A DNA stretch of 64,000 nt from RPQJ01 sp963706755 (lineage in GTDB: Bacteria; Pseudomonadota; Gammaproteobacteria; Steroidobacterales; Steroidobacteraceae), in contig CAVPNH010000016.1 in NCBI GenBank assembly GCA_963706755.1, positions 124,001 to 188,000 on the forward strand. Direction: 5' to 3'. The first letter of the stretch is position 1, and each line of letters begins with the position of its first letter. This document shows, in pieces, positions 51,513 to 62,386 of this stretch. The translations under genes and the position numbers were made by a program. The notes below the pieces were generated by a model. That model did not search any database. It was not told the DNA's origin and saw only the letters and a program-made list of their open reading frames with translations.

Positions 51513-52017
51513 CGTTCCTCCGTCCGCCCTTGATGACGGCAACTGCCGCGACCACCGCCGCGAGCAGCAGCACCGACGTGAGCTCGAAGTGCAGCCAGTA
51601 TTCGCGGAGGAACCCGGCCGAGAACGGCTGGATCCGGAACGCGGCCTCGGCGTCCGCGCCGAGGGCCACGGCCGCGCCGCCCCGGGAGACCGCCGCGGCG
51701 AGCGCCGCCGCGAGCAGCCCCGCGACCGCGATGCCGGACAGGAGCGAGCCGCTGTAGCGCTGCAGGAAGGACGGGTCGCGCACGTCGAGCAGCATGATCA
51801 CGTAGACCATGAAGACCATGACGGCGCCCACGTAGATCAGCACCTGGAAGACCGCGATCACGTGCACGCCGAGGGTCGCGTAGATGCCGGCCAGCGAGAG
51901 CATCGAGCCGATGAGGGCGAGAGCCACGCGCATCGGGTGCCGCGCGACCAGCATCAGCACGCCGCCCATGAGCGCGGCGGCCACGAAGAAGTACAGCAGC
52001 CCGTTGCCGAGGCTCAT
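51505..52017 (-). CDS. nuoJ: NADH-quinone oxidoreductase subunit J
   Basis: 170-aa five-helix membrane subunit. Conserved parts: MRVALALIGSMLSLAGIYATLG near residue 30 and FQVLIYVGAVMVFMVYVIMLLDV (~60-85), the helix with the pi-bulge in other species. ATG 52017 overlaps the nuoI TGA. Intact. Confidence 0.94.
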   Translation of the reverse strand: MSLGNGLLYFFVAAALMGGVLMLVARHPMRVALALIGSMLSLAGIYATLGVHVIAVFQVLIYVGAVMVFMVYVIMLLDVRDPSFLQRYSGSLLSGIAVAGLLAAALAAAVSRGGAAVALGADAEAAFRIQPFSAGFLREYWLHFELTSVLLLAAVVAAVAVIKGGRRNDG

Positions 52018-52595
52018 GGCGTGCCTCCGGGGCGGCCCGCAGGCGCGACGGGGTAGGGCTTGGCGACGTCCTGCTTCGGCTGCCAGTTCAGCAGCTCGTC
52101 CTGCCCGAGCCACATGCGCCCGCGGTCGAAGCCGGGCAGGTCGGGCGTTTCCTTCAGCATGCGGATCGCGTCCTCCGGGCAGGCTTCGACGCACAGCCCG
52201 CAGAACACGCAGCGCGAATAGTCGATCTCGAAGCGCGACGGGTACTTCGGGTGCGCGGGGTCGTCGGGGTCGAACGCGCCGTCGATCTCGATGCAGTGCG
52301 CCGGGCACACCGTGGCGCACATGTTGCACGCCACGCACTGCGGCCGCCCGTCGGGCCGCTGCGTCAGGATGTGCTTGCCGCGGTTTCCGGCGGCGTAGTC
52401 GGCGCGGGTTTCCTCGGGGTAGTAGGAGGTGAGGGCGCCCTTGCGGCCCGTCATCCACTTCCACATGTTGGCGAGGAACACGCCGCCGGTGATGCGGATG
52501 CCGCGCCACACCTCGAAGAAGTAGGCGCGCTCGTACCAGCCCATCTCGGGCTCGTTCCAGTAGCGCTTGCGGACGAAGGGCTTGCGGCTGCTCAT
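52014..52595 (-). CDS. nuoI: NADH-quinone oxidoreductase subunit I
   Basis: 193-aa subunit carrying clusters N6a and N6b: CVACNMCATVCPAHC (~85-99) and CVFCGLCVEACPEDAI (~125-140), two ferredoxin-type 4Fe-4S motifs. The amphipathic N-terminal part (GVFLANMWKWMTGRKGALT) lies on the membrane. ATG 52595 is chosen; 10 bp separate it from nuoH. Intact. Confidence 0.95.
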   Translation of the reverse strand: MSSRKPFVRKRYWNEPEMGWYERAYFFEVWRGIRITGGVFLANMWKWMTGRKGALTSYYPEETRADYAAGNRGKHILTQRPDGRPQCVACNMCATVCPAHCIEIDGAFDPDDPAHPKYPSRFEIDYSRCVFCGLCVEACPEDAIRMLKETPDLPGFDRGRMWLGQDELLNWQPKQDVAKPYPVAPAGRPGGTP

Positions 52596-52605
52596 CGCGG
52601 GCACC

Positions 52606-53738
52606 TCAGGCGAGCGCCCAGACCGCAATCGCGGTCACGACGAGGTTGGCGATGGAGAGCGGCAGCATGAACTTCCATGCGAAGCGCAGTAGCTGGTCCC
52701 AGCGGAAGCGCGGCAGCGTCCAGCGGACCAGGATCTGGAAGCTGCAGAGCAGGACCACCTTCGCGAGGAAGGTGACGAGCTGGATCAGCACGACCCAGCC
52801 ATGGCTCATCGCGAAGACCACGCCGCCCGGGAGCACGAAGCCCGCGTCCGTCATCCACGGCAGGTTGTAGCCGCCGAGGAACAGCGTCACGAACAGCGCC
52901 GCGATGATGGCGATCTCGATGAACTCCGAGAGCATGAACATGCCCTGTTTCATCGCGCTGTACTCGGTGAAGTAGCCGGAGATCAGCTCCGACTCGGCCT
53001 CGGGCAGGTCGAAGGGAATGCGCTTGTTCTCCGCGATGCCGGCGGTGAGGAACAGGATCGCGGCGAGCGGCTGGTAGAACACGCCCCAGGCCGGCAGGAA
53101 TCCCAGGATCGTGCCCGACTGGTGCTGCACCATCGACGTGAGGTCGACCGTGCCGTAGATCAGGATGAGACCGAGCACGGTCAGGCCCATCACGAGCTCG
53201 TAGGAGATGAGCTGCGACCCGGCGCGCAGCGCGCCCAGCATCGAGAACTTGTTGGAGGAGGACCAGCCCGCGAGCATTGCGCCGATGATGGAGATGCCGC
53301 CGAATGCGAACACGACCAGCAGTCCCGCGTCGAGGTTCGCGATCTGCATCGGGTAGGTGCGGCCGCCGAACCAGCCGGCGAGCGAGGGGATGAGCAGGCC
53401 CGGGTCGAGGACGCCGCCGAACGGGATCACGGCGAACACCAGCATCACCGGCACGAACACCACCCAGGGCCCGAGGATGTAGGCCAGCTGGTCGTAGGTG
53501 ACCGGCTTGAAGTCTTCCTTGAGGAGCAGCTTCAGGCCGTCCGCCATGCCGTGGAACAGGCCGAGCCAGATCAGCTTCACCTGCGTGAACGGGATGCGCA
53601 GGTACGCCCGGTTGGCGCCGATGCGGTCCGACATGATCGCCGCCTGCTTGCGCTCGACCCAGGTCAGCACCGCGCCGAAGGTGAGCAGCACCGCGAGCGC
53701 GTAGGCGATGTAGACGAGGGTGATGGCGAGATCGGGGC

Positions 53739-53742
<4 letters not shown>
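52606..53742 (-). CDS. nuoH: NADH-quinone oxidoreductase subunit H
   Basis: 378-aa membrane subunit forming the quinone tunnel entrance. TWVERKQAAIMSDRIGANRA (~27-46), FDLPEAESELISGYFTEYSAMKQGMFMLSEF and the C-terminal LVRWTLPRFRWDQLLRFAWKFMLPLS block are diagnostic. Slightly long at the middle loop (LLIPSLAGWFGGRTYPMQIANLDAG). ATG overlaps the nuoG stop. Intact. Confidence 0.95.
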
Positions 53743-55150
<1,408 letters not shown>

Positions 55151-55169
<19 letters not shown>

Positions 55170-56449
55170 TCCAGGTTCCCGTCGTAACGCGAGCGCTTGT
55201 GCTCGATGTAGTACTCGAACTCGTCGCGGAACTTGTCGAGGATGCCGCTGCAGGCGTAGCCCGCGGCATCGCCGAGCCCGCAGATCGTGGTGCCGTCGTT
55301 GAACTTCGAGATGTAGTAGAGGCGCTCGATGTCCTCCGGCCGGCCCTGGCCGGCGACGATGCGGTCGAGGATGCGGTGCAGCCAGCCCGTCCCGTGGCGG
55401 CAGGGAGTGCACTGGCCGCAGGACTCGTGGTGGTAGAAGCGCATGAGGATCTGCAGCAGGCTCACCATGCAGGTGCCCTCGGCGATCACGATCATGCCGC
55501 CCGAGCCGAGCGTCGAGCCCGCGTCCCACAGGGCCTCGTGCGACAGCGCGAGGTCCTTGATGTCGGCGCCGGTGAGCACCTTGGAGGATACGCCGCCCGG
55601 CACCACGCACTTGATCGCGCGCCCGGCCTGGATGCCCCCGCAATCCTCCTCGAGGAACTTCATCCACGGATAGCCGAGTTCGACTTCGTAGACGCCGGGG
55701 CGGTTGACGTGGCCTGAGACCGAGAACAGCCGCGTGCCGGGACTCTTCGGCGTGCCGACTTCCTTGTAGGCCGCCGCGCCGTTCGCGATGATCCAGGCGA
55801 TGTTCGCCAGCGACTCGACGTTGTTCACCACCGTCGGGCGCTGGTAGAGACCCTTGACCGTCAGCCGCGGCGGGCGGTTGCGGGGGTAGCTCTTCTTGCC
55901 TTCCAGGGACGCGAGGAGGCCTGATGCCTCGCCGGCGACGTACGCGCCCGCGCCGCGATACACGACGATGTCGCAGGAGAAATCGGTGCCGAGGATCCGC
56001 TCGCCGAACATGCCCGCCGCGTAGGCTTCCTCCACCGCACCCGCGAGGCGGCGGTAGGGCAGGTCGAACTCGCCGCGGATGTAGACGAAGCAGTTGCGGA
56101 CGTTCAAGGCGTAGCTCGAGATCAGCATGGACTCGAGAAGGACGTGCGGGTTGTTCTCGAGGATCCAGCGGTCCTTGAAGGTGCCGGGCTCGCCCTCGTC
56201 CGCGTTGGCGATCAGGTAGTGCGGCTGGCCATCGTCGTAGACCACGACCTGCCACTTGCGGCCGACCGAGAAAGCCGCGCCGCCACGGCCCTGCAGGCCC
56301 GAAGCCGTCACTTCCTTGACCACGCCGGCGGGCTGCATCTGCCGGAGCGCCTTCTCGAGCGCGCCGTAGCCGCCGCGCCCGCGGTACTCGGCGAGCGAGT
56401 GCGACGTCGCGGTGACCGGGAAACTCATGATCAGCTGTCGGCCAGCCAT
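55151..56449 (-). CDS. nuoF: NADH-quinone oxidoreductase subunit F
   Basis: 432-aa NADH- and FMN-binding subunit. SGLQGRGGAAFSVGRKW is the NADH loop, NADEGEPGTFKDRW the FMN site, GAGAYVAGEASGLLASLEGKK follows, and ESCGQCTPCRHGTGW with a downstream Cys in CGLGDAAG binds cluster N3. ATG 56449 fits the family N-terminus; 2 bp gap to nuoE. Intact. Confidence 0.96.
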
Positions 56450-56451
56450 TT

Positions 56452-56916
56452 CTACTTCAACTCCTCTAGGAGTTGGTCGACCTTCGCGCAGGTCAGGTTC
56501 TCGTGGTAGCCGTCGTTCACCATCATCATCGGCGCCGTGCCGCAGGAGCCGAGGCACTCAGCCACGGACAGCGTGTAGCGCCCGTCGGGCGTGGTCTGGC
56601 CGGGCCTGATCCCGAGCCGCTTCTCGACGTGCGCGAGGATGCGCTCGGCGCCGTTCATCGAGCAGCTCAGGTTGTGGCAGAACTGCAGGTGCCAGCGGCC
56701 GATCGGCTTGCGGCGGAACTGCGTGTAGAAGGACAGCACTTCCTCGATCTGGATCGGCGGCACGCCGAGGTAGGCGGCCAGCTGCTCGATGTCCTCGTCG
56801 GCGACGTAGCCGCGGTCCTCCTGGATGCGCCGCACGCAGGGCAGCACCAGCGACGACTCGAAGCCCGCGGGGAAGCGCTCGCGCAGCTTCTCGAATTCGG
56901 GAATGAGGTGCTTCAC
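56452..56916 (-). CDS. nuoE: NADH-quinone oxidoreductase subunit E
   Basis: 154-aa thioredoxin-fold subunit with 2Fe-2S cluster N1a: CHNLSCSMNGAE (first two Cys) and AECLGSCGTAPMMMVN (second pair). GTG 56916 overlaps the nuoD stop (GTGA). The longer upstream frame is a shadow of nuoD. Intact. Confidence 0.95.
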   Translation of the reverse strand: MKHLIPEFEKLRERFPAGFESSLVLPCVRRIQEDRGYVADEDIEQLAAYLGVPPIQIEEVLSFYTQFRRKPIGRWHLQFCHNLSCSMNGAERILAHVEKRLGIRPGQTTPDGRYTLSVAECLGSCGTAPMMMVNDGYHENLTCAKVDQLLEELK

Positions 56917-58130
56917 CGGTCGCACTCCCCGCCGATCATGTTGATCGAGCCGAAGGTCGGCACGATGTCGGCGAGCTGGTAGCCGTCGAGCATCTGGTGC
57001 ACGCCGCCCACGTGGACGAAGCTCGGGCTGCGGCAATGCACCTTCCACGGCACGCCGCCACCGACGCTCACGATGTAGAAGCCGAGTTCGCCGTTCGCCC
57101 CTTCCTGGGCGGAATAGACCTCGCCCGGCGGTACCTGCGGCCCTTCCATCACCAGCTTGAAGTGGTTGATGAGCGACTCGATCTCGGTGTAAACCAATGT
57201 TTTTTCAGGGAAAGTGCAGCGACGGTCGTCCACGCAGAGCGGGCCGGCCGGCAGCATCTCCATGAGCTGGCGGATCATGTGCGCCGACTCGTCGATCTCG
57301 CGCATGCGCACGTAGTAACGGTCGTAGTTGTCGCCCTTGATGCCCACCGGAACCTCGAAGTCGAGCTCGGTGTACGCGAGGTAGGGCGTGTCCTTGCGCA
57401 GGTCCCGCGGCGCGCCGGTCGAACGCAGGACCGGGCCCGTGAAGCCCCAGTTCACCGCGTCGGCCGTGGTGAGCACGCCCACGTCGCGCATGCGGTCGAT
57501 GAAGATGCGGTTGCGGTCCACGAGGCCGTGCACGCGCCCGGTGAAGGTGTCCATCTGGTCCAGGATCTCGCCCAGGCGCTTCAACCAGCCTTCGGGCAGG
57601 TCGCGCGCGAGGCCGCCGATGCGGCCGTAGCTGTAGGTGACGCGGGCGCCCGTCAGGTCGGCCAGGTGCTCGTAGATGTAGTCGCGGATCGTGACCAGGT
57701 ACAGGAACGCGGTCATCGCACCGAGTTCCATGAGCGCCGCCGCGATGCAGGTCAGGTGGTCGGCGATGCGCGAGTATTCGGCGAGCAGCGTGCGCAGGTA
57801 CCGGGCGCGCGGCGTGATCTCGATCCCCATCAGCTTCTCGACCGCCTCGCAGTAGGCGAAGTCGTTGATGAGCGCCGAGCAGTAGTTCAGCCGGTCCACG
57901 TACGGGATCAGGTTGTGCCAGGTGTGCGATTCGCACTCCTTCTCGAAGCCCCGGTGCAGGTAGCCGCAGTGCACGTCGGTGCGCAGCACCCGCTCGCCCG
58001 AGAGCTCTGCCACGATCTGGATCGTGCCGTGGGTCGCCGGGTGCGACGGGCCGATGTTGACGATGACCGAACCCTCGCGACTGCCCTCGGTAAAGGCAGG
58101 CCGGATCGGGTTTGGCAGCTCGATGCTCAC
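56913..58130 (-). CDS. nuoD: NADH-quinone oxidoreductase subunit D
   Basis: 405-aa 49-kDa-type subunit, homologous to hydrogenase large subunits but without metal-binding Cys. IGPSHPATHGTIQIVAELSGE holds the quinone-site His, DVHCGYLHRGFEKECE follows, and the C-terminus SFVHVGGVHQMLDGYQLADIVPTFGSINMIGGECDR is canonical. ATG 58130 is 3 bp from the nuoC stop. Intact. Confidence 0.96.
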   Translation of the reverse strand: MSIELPNPIRPAFTEGSREGSVIVNIGPSHPATHGTIQIVAELSGERVLRTDVHCGYLHRGFEKECESHTWHNLIPYVDRLNYCSALINDFAYCEAVEKLMGIEITPRARYLRTLLAEYSRIADHLTCIAAALMELGAMTAFLYLVTIRDYIYEHLADLTGARVTYSYGRIGGLARDLPEGWLKRLGEILDQMDTFTGRVHGLVDRNRIFIDRMRDVGVLTTADAVNWGFTGPVLRSTGAPRDLRKDTPYLAYTELDFEVPVGIKGDNYDRYYVRMREIDESAHMIRQLMEMLPAGPLCVDDRRCTFPEKTLVYTEIESLINHFKLVMEGPQVPPGEVYSAQEGANGELGFYIVSVGGGVPWKVHCRSPSFVHVGGVHQMLDGYQLADIVPTFGSINMIGGECDR

Positions 58131-58133
58131 GGC

Positions 58134-58616
58134 CTAGGTCTCGCTCGTCCGGTAGGGCACCAGGGGCTGCTCTTTCTGCTTCGGATAGTCCTTGCGCAGC
58201 GGATGTCCCTCGAAGCCCTCATAGAGCAGGATCGGGCGCAGGTCGTCGTTGCCGCGGAAGGCGATGCCGTACATGTCGTGGCATTCACGCTCCATGTAGC
58301 GCGCCGAGCCGTACAGCGGCACGAGCGTGTCCACGGTCGGGTCGGCGAGCGGCACCCGGGTCTTGACGCGCACGCGGACGAAGTGGCGGGTCGAGTAGAA
58401 GTGCCAGACGACGTCGAAGCGCGGCTCGCGCTCGGGCCAGTCCACCGCGGTGACGTCGAGGAACATGTCGAAGCCGAACGACTCCTTGAGCGAGCGGCAG
58501 ACTTCGATCAGGCGCGCCGGCTCGACCAGGAATGCAAGCGTCCCGTGCGCCACGGTGGCTTCCTCGGCCACCCCGGCGAGGTGCTCGCAGATCCGCTCGA
58601 AGACTGATTCGTTCAC
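58134..58616 (-). CDS. nuoC: NADH-quinone oxidoreductase subunit C
   Basis: 160-aa 30-kDa-type subunit. FDMFLDVTAVDWPEREPRFDVVWHFYS and the signature ERECHDMYGIAFRGNDDLRPILL (residues ~110-132) with GHPLRKDYP are typical. Separate from nuoD, unlike the fused E. coli NuoCD. GTG 58616 lies 2 bp from the nuoB stop. Slightly short (usual 190-210 aa). Intact. Confidence 0.94.
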   Translation of the reverse strand: MNESVFERICEHLAGVAEEATVAHGTLAFLVEPARLIEVCRSLKESFGFDMFLDVTAVDWPEREPRFDVVWHFYSTRHFVRVRVKTRVPLADPTVDTLVPLYGSARYMERECHDMYGIAFRGNDDLRPILLYEGFEGHPLRKDYPKQKEQPLVPYRTSET

Positions 58617-58618
58617 GC

Positions 58619-59122
58619 TCAGAACTTCTCGTTGATGATCGGGTGGCGGTCGCGGGCGATGCGGTCCTGCAGCTTCATGATGCCGTCGATGACCATTTCG
58701 GGCCGCGGCGGGCAGCCCGGGATGTACAGGTCCACGGGGATGATCTTGTCGATGCCGGGCAGTGCCGCGTAGTTCTGGTAGAAGCCGCCGCTGGTCGCGC
58801 ACACGCCGAAGGCGATGACCCACTTGGGTTCGCACATCTGCTCGTAGACCTTCCTGAGGATCGGTGCCTGCTTGTGCGTGACCGTGCCCACGACCATGAG
58901 CAGGTCGGACTGGCGCGGCGTGAAGCGCGGCAGCGCGGCGCCGAAGCGGTCGGTGTCGTAGAGCGTCGAGCTCACCGACATGAATTCCATCGCGCAGCAG
59001 GCGGTGACGAACGGGTAGGGAAACAGCGAGAACTTGCGGGCCCAGCCGACGAACTCGTCCTTCTTCGTGGTCATGTACTCGAACGCGCCCGAAGGCGCCG
59101 GCCGGGAGGGCAGCGTGGTCAC
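58619..59122 (-). CDS. nuoB: NADH-quinone oxidoreductase subunit B
   Basis: 167-aa subunit carrying cluster N2. FVTACCAMEFMSVSS (tandem Cys), GVCATSGGFYQNY and YIPGCPPRPEMVIDGIMKL give the four ligands. Start GTG 59122 overlaps the nuoA stop; an ATG at 59074 would shorten the variable N-terminus. Intact. Confidence 0.96.
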   Translation of the reverse strand: MTTLPSRPAPSGAFEYMTTKKDEFVGWARKFSLFPYPFVTACCAMEFMSVSSTLYDTDRFGAALPRFTPRQSDLLMVVGTVTHKQAPILRKVYEQMCEPKWVIAFGVCATSGGFYQNYAALPGIDKIIPVDLYIPGCPPRPEMVIDGIMKLQDRIARDRHPIINEKF

Positions 59123-59484
59123 TGCGTCACCTCTTCCAGGAGGCCCGTTCGCCACACGTACAGCATGATGACGACGAGCAGCACCATGAACACCCCGAGG
59201 GCCGCGAGCAGCGTGCCCGTGAGCGGCTGGGCGCCCAGCGCCCAGAGGAAGAGGAACACCGTCTCGAGGTCGAAGAGGATGAATACGACCGCGATCGCGT
59301 AGTACTTGACCGGGACCGCCTTGACGTTCACCTGCTCGACGGGCGTGGCGCCACACTCGAAAGGCTCGAGTTTCATGGCCGAGGGCACCGGTTTCGGCCC
59401 GACCACCTTGTTGAGCCAAAGCGTCAACGCCACGAATCCGAGTATCGCGACGAGGTAGACGAGGAATGCGATGTAGGCGTTCAT
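59119..59484 (-). CDS. nuoA: NADH-quinone oxidoreductase subunit A
   Basis: 121-aa three-helix membrane subunit. KLEPFECGATP contains the loop Cys that reports active/deactive state in other species, and VVFILFDLETVFLFLWA is the second helix with its conserved Asp/Glu. ATG 59484 gives the standard N-terminus. First gene of the 14-gene operon. Confidence 0.95.
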   Translation of the reverse strand: MNAYIAFLVYLVAILGFVALTLWLNKVVGPKPVPSAMKLEPFECGATPVEQVNVKAVPVKYYAIAVVFILFDLETVFLFLWALGAQPLTGTLLAALGVFMVLLVVIMLYVWRTGLLEEVTQ

Positions 59485-59633
59485 CAGGAGGTGGTTGCTG
59501 CTCGGTGGCGGACTATACGCAGCGTCGAGGTTGCAGTCTCTTTGTCTACGGTAAACACTTATGGCCGTACCATGCTCGATGACTCGAAATCGCGGTCGCA
59601 ACAGCAATTCCAAGATCCGGGAGTGTAGCGCAG
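59485..59633. promoter_or_regulatory. Divergent promoter region between nuo and the succinate:quinone oxidoreductase
   Basis: 149 bp between two divergent respiratory operons. On the minus strand a TATAGT -10-like box lies at 59512-59517, about 30 bp before nuoA, preceded by only a weak -35. An AT-richer patch (59540-59570) is where plus-strand promoter elements would be expected. No regulator site was recognised. Confidence 0.4.
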
Positions 59634-60407
59634 GTGAAGAGTCAAGCCGAGAACCCGAGCGCGTTGCCGGTCGCGCCGCTGTCGCCGGCCGCACGCTGGC
59701 CCGCGCGACTCGACCTGCTGCAGAGCGGGACCGGGCTCGCGCTGGGGCTCTTCATGTGGGGCCACATGTTCTTCGTGGCCAGCATCCTGCTCGGCAAGGA
59801 CGCGATGTGGACGGTGGCGCGCTTCTTCGAGGGATATTTCTTCCTCGGGCGCAGCCTGCCCTGGCTGGTCTCGCTCATCGTGGGCACGGTGTTCGCGCTC
59901 GTCATCGCCCACGCCGCGCTCGCGCTCAGGAAGTTCCCGGCGAGCTACCGCCAGTACCGCGAGTTCCGCAGCCACATGGCCGGGATGAAGCACGACGACA
60001 CGTCGCTCTGGTACTGGCAGGTCGTCACGGGCTTCGGTCTCTTCTTCATGGCCTCCGTGCACCTCTACATCATGATGACCCACCCCTCGCGGATCGGGCC
60101 CTTCGAGTCGGCCGACCGCGTCTGGACCGACCTCATGTGGCCGCTCTACCTCGTCATGCTGTTCGCGGTCGAGTTCCACGGTGGCATCGGCCTCTACCGC
60201 CTCGCGCTCAAGTGGGGCTGGTTCGAGGGCAAGGATCCGGCCGTCACGCGGCGCAGGCTCAAGGGCTTCAAGTGGGCGATCACGGTGTTCTTCCTGGCGC
60301 TCGGGCTCGCGACGCTGGCCGCCTACGTGAAGATCGGCATCGAACACGCGCCGAACTACGGCGAACCATACGTTCCGGCCGCCGTCACCGCGGTGCACAC
60401 GCCATGA
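59634..60407 (+). CDS. frdC: Succinate dehydrogenase/fumarate reductase diheme cytochrome b subunit (FrdC type)
   Basis: 257-aa single membrane subunit of the epsilonproteobacterial QFR type with five helices, not the SdhC/SdhD pair usual in gammaproteobacteria. Histidines fall at residues 44 (MWGHMFF), 93 (VIAHAAL), 143 (ASVHLYI) and 182, with Glu180 (AVEFHGG). These are the same numbers as the four heme ligands and the E-pathway glutamate I recall for Wolinella succinogenes FrdC. Two hemes b are therefore expected. GTG 59634; the stop overlaps frdA (ATGA). Divergent from nuo. Confidence 0.92.
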   Translation: MKSQAENPSALPVAPLSPAARWPARLDLLQSGTGLALGLFMWGHMFFVASILLGKDAMWTVARFFEGYFFLGRSLPWLVSLIVGTVFALVIAHAALALRKFPASYRQYREFRSHMAGMKHDDTSLWYWQVVTGFGLFFMASVHLYIMMTHPSRIGPFESADRVWTDLMWPLYLVMLFAVEFHGGIGLYRLALKWGWFEGKDPAVTRRRLKGFKWAITVFFLALGLATLAAYVKIGIEHAPNYGEPYVPAAVTAVHTP

Positions 60408-62386
60408 AAGTCGTCTACACCGACGTGCTCGTGATCGGCGGCGGCCTTGCGGGCCTGCGCATGGCCATCGGCGCGAGTAAGCGCGGCCACGACGCCATCA
60501 TCCTCTCGCTGGTCCCGGCCAAGCGTTCGCACTCCGCGGCCGCGCAGGGCGGCATGCAGGCGAGCCTCGGTAACGTCGCGAAGGGCCAGGGCGACAACGA
60601 GGACGTGCACTTCGAGGACACGGTCAAGGGCAGCGACTGGGGCGCCGACCAACAGGTCGTGCGCATGTTCGTGAATACGGCGCCCAAGGCCGTGCGCGAA
60701 CTCGCCGCCTGGGGCGTGCCCTGGAGTCGCGTGCAGCGCGGCGACCGGGAAGTGATCATCAACGGCCAGAAGGTCACGCTCACCGAACGCGAGGAGGCGC
60801 ACGGCCTCGTCGCGCAGCGCGACTTCGGCGGGACCAAGAAGTGGCGTACCTGCTACGTGTCGGACGGCACGGGCCACGCGATGCTGTTCGCGGTCGGCGA
60901 CCAGGCGATCGCGCAGGGCATCCCGGTCCACGAGCGCAAGGAGGCCATCGCGCTCATTCACGACGGCGCGCGCTGCTACGGCGCGGTCGTGCGCGACCTC
61001 ATCACCGGAGAGCTCGTCGCCTACGTGGCGAAAGCCACCGCGATCGCGACCGGCGGCGCCGGGCGCGTCTACCGCGTCACCACCAACGCCGTGATCTGCG
61101 AGGGCATCGGCGCTGCGCTCGCGCTCGAGACGGGCGTGGCCGCACTCGGCAACATGGAGGCCGTGCAGTTCCACCCGACCGGTATCTTCCCGGCCGGCAT
61201 CCTCGTGACCGAGGGCTGCCGCGGCGACGGCGGCGTGCTGCGCGACGCCAGCGGGCACCGCTTCATGCCGGACTACGAGCCCGAGAAGAAGGAGCTCGCT
61301 TCGCGCGACGTGGTCTCCCGCCGCATGGAGGAGCACATCCGCAAGGGCAATGCCGCGAAATCCCGCTTTGGCGAGCATCTCTGGCTCGACATCACGCAGC
61401 TCGGCCGCAAGCACATCGAGCACAACCTGCGCGAGGTCAAGGAGATCTGCCAGCATTTCCTGGGCGTGGACCCTGCGGAAAAATGGATTGCCGTGCGGCC
61501 CGCGCAGCACTACACGATGGGCGGCATCCGCACCTGGCACACGGGCCAGAGCCGCACGCTCAAGGGCCTGTTCGCGGCGGGCGAGGCGGCCTGCTGGGAC
61601 ATGCACGGATTCAACCGCCTCGGCGGCAACTCGGTGGCCGAGACGGTCGTGGCCGGCATGATCGTGGGTGAGTACATCGCGGATTTCTGCGAGAGCCCGG
61701 ACGGCGAGATCGACATCCCGACCGCGCTGGTGCGCGAGGCGCTCGAGGCGGAGCGCGGCAGGCTGGACCACCTGCTGAAGGGCGGCGGACCGGAGCGCGG
61801 CGACGCGCTCAAGATCGAGATGCAGCAGATCATGACCGACAAGGTCGGCATCTTCCGTACCGGCGCCGACCTCGAGGAAGCCGTGCACCGCCTGCAGGGG
61901 CTGCTGGTGCGCAGCCGCAGGATCGGGCTGCGCTACCGGGTGGACGGCCCGAATCCGGAGCTCGTTACCGCCTATCGCACGCAGAAGATGCTCAAGGTCG
62001 CGCTGTGCGTGGCTGCCGGGGCGCTCGCGCGCACCGAGAGCCGCGGCGCACACTTCCGCGAGGACTACCCGCGGCGGGACGACACGACGTGGCTGCGCAG
62101 GACGCTCGCGACCTGGAAGGACCCGGGCGATACGCTGCCCAGCTTCACCTACGAGCCGCTCGACGTGAAGACGATGGAACTGCCCCCCGGCTGGCGCGGG
62201 TACGGCGCGAAGAACTACATCGACCATCCGGACACGGCGCAGCGGGCGGCGGACGTCGCAGCACAGCGCGAGCGACTCGGGGACGCGGATCGCCACGCGC
62301 TGCAGGCGGCGCTCATGTCCTACGAACACCTGTTGCCCGAGCGGTTCCGCGGTCGCAACGAACGCATCGACGAGAAGCTGCCATGA
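60404..62386 (+). CDS. frdA: Succinate dehydrogenase/fumarate reductase flavoprotein subunit
   Basis: 660-aa FAD subunit. VLVIGGGLAGLRMAIGASKRG binds ADP, SHSAAAQGGMQASLGN carries the His that covalently holds FAD, and the active site has HPTGIFPAGILVTEGCRGDGG and RPAQHYTMGGI, with the C-terminal LFAAGEAACWDMHGFNRLGGNS. The length and NMEAVQFHPTGIFP context match the QFR/B-type group rather than E. coli SdhA. ATG 60404 overlaps frdC; the stop overlaps frdB. Intact. In an aerobe with complex I it most likely works as succinate dehydrogenase. Confidence 0.94.
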   Translation: MKVVYTDVLVIGGGLAGLRMAIGASKRGHDAIILSLVPAKRSHSAAAQGGMQASLGNVAKGQGDNEDVHFEDTVKGSDWGADQQVVRMFVNTAPKAVRELAAWGVPWSRVQRGDREVIINGQKVTLTEREEAHGLVAQRDFGGTKKWRTCYVSDGTGHAMLFAVGDQAIAQGIPVHERKEAIALIHDGARCYGAVVRDLITGELVAYVAKATAIATGGAGRVYRVTTNAVICEGIGAALALETGVAALGNMEAVQFHPTGIFPAGILVTEGCRGDGGVLRDASGHRFMPDYEPEKKELASRDVVSRRMEEHIRKGNAAKSRFGEHLWLDITQLGRKHIEHNLREVKEICQHFLGVDPAEKWIAVRPAQHYTMGGIRTWHTGQSRTLKGLFAAGEAACWDMHGFNRLGGNSVAETVVAGMIVGEYIADFCESPDGEIDIPTALVREALEAERGRLDHLLKGGGPERGDALKIEMQQIMTDKVGIFRTGADLEEAVHRLQGLLVRSRRIGLRYRVDGPNPELVTAYRTQKMLKVALCVAAGALARTESRGAHFREDYPRRDDTTWLRRTLATWKDPGDTLPSFTYEPLDVKTMELPPGWRGYGAKNYIDHPDTAQRAADVAAQRERLGDADRHALQAALMSYEHLLPERFRGRNERIDEKLP